Part shown: one piece after another, positions 63,991 through 64,000 of the stretch
How positions within the stretch are numbered: position 1 is the first letter of the stretch
Layout: the number at the start of each line of letters is the position of its first letter
Assembly (NCBI GenBank): GCA_965279205.1
Contig: OZ257144.1
Coordinates: 1,798,001 to 1,862,000, forward strand
Direction: 5' to 3'
DNA from: UBA7672 sp965279205
GTDB lineage: Bacteria; Pseudomonadota; Alphaproteobacteria; Caulobacterales; Hyphomonadaceae
DNA: 64,000 nucleotides
Position numbers and translations under genes: made by a program
Notes under the pieces: model-generated
What the model was told of the DNA's origin: nothing
Database searches by the model: none
Seen by the model: the letters and a program-made list of their open reading frames with translations, nothing else

Positions 63991-64000
63991 CGAGCCACCG

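Overview
The window reads as a high-GC alphaproteobacterial chromosome segment. Caulobacterales/Hyphomonadaceae-like is my best guess. The reasons are two large TonB-dependent receptors of the type common in that group, a nasTS-narK-nirBD-nasA nitrate assimilation operon, and an inverted palindromic repeat of a kind I associate with that order. There is no rRNA, no certain tRNA, no CRISPR and no intact transposase. The placement is an inference from gene content, not a search result.

0-11.7 kb holds a Tc (ABC) toxin locus: the end of an unidentified gene, a short TcA (pore-forming and TcB-binding parts only), and a convergent 8-kb TcB-TcC fusion ending in a 304-residue hypervariable cargo region that I cannot assign.

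11.9-25.7 kb is a loose accessory region. It contains a membrane-anchored TIR-TolB-like-TPR protein, a secreted helical protein, a secreted SUMF1-fold protein without the FGE cysteines, an EamA permease with a histidine-rich tail, a PhyH-type dioxygenase, a secreted PHP/DUF3604 protein, a TIR protein with about 15 WD40 repeats and a C-terminal membrane anchor, and a DUF5681 protein. A likely alpha/beta-hydrolase remnant sits beside the TIR-WD40 gene.

26.0-33.2 kb is a same-strand block of seven genes: three TerB-like paralogues bracketing four envelope proteins (a two-helix membrane protein, a membrane-anchored helical protein, a probable TPR lipoprotein, and a proline-rich membrane coiled-coil protein). 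I recognise no described system with this make-up; it is the best candidate for something new. A palindromic repeat element lies just downstream.

34.0-44.5 kb is a co-directional catabolic/uptake cluster: thiolase, old-yellow-enzyme-type reductase, cytochrome P450, TonB-dependent receptor, MFS transporter, TetR regulator, sugar-lactone-oxidase-type flavoenzyme and a D-threonine-aldolase-like enzyme. It probably imports and degrades a hydrophobic compound.

44.5-56.2 kb is nitrate assimilation. On the minus strand, in transcription order, are nasT, nasS, a leader with a candidate ANTAR antitermination structure, narK, nirB, nirD, nasA, cobA and a nitrate-reductase-associated protein. A divergent outer-membrane porin lies beyond nasT. 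NasS/NasT would sense nitrate and allow read-through of the leader, NarK imports nitrate, NasA and NirBD reduce it to ammonium, and CobA supplies the siroheme precursor.

56.6-64 kb holds a second TonB-dependent receptor, a TauE/SafE permease, an aminotransferase with a Tat-type signal, and on the minus strand a translationally coupled ATP-grasp/Rieske oxygenase pair.
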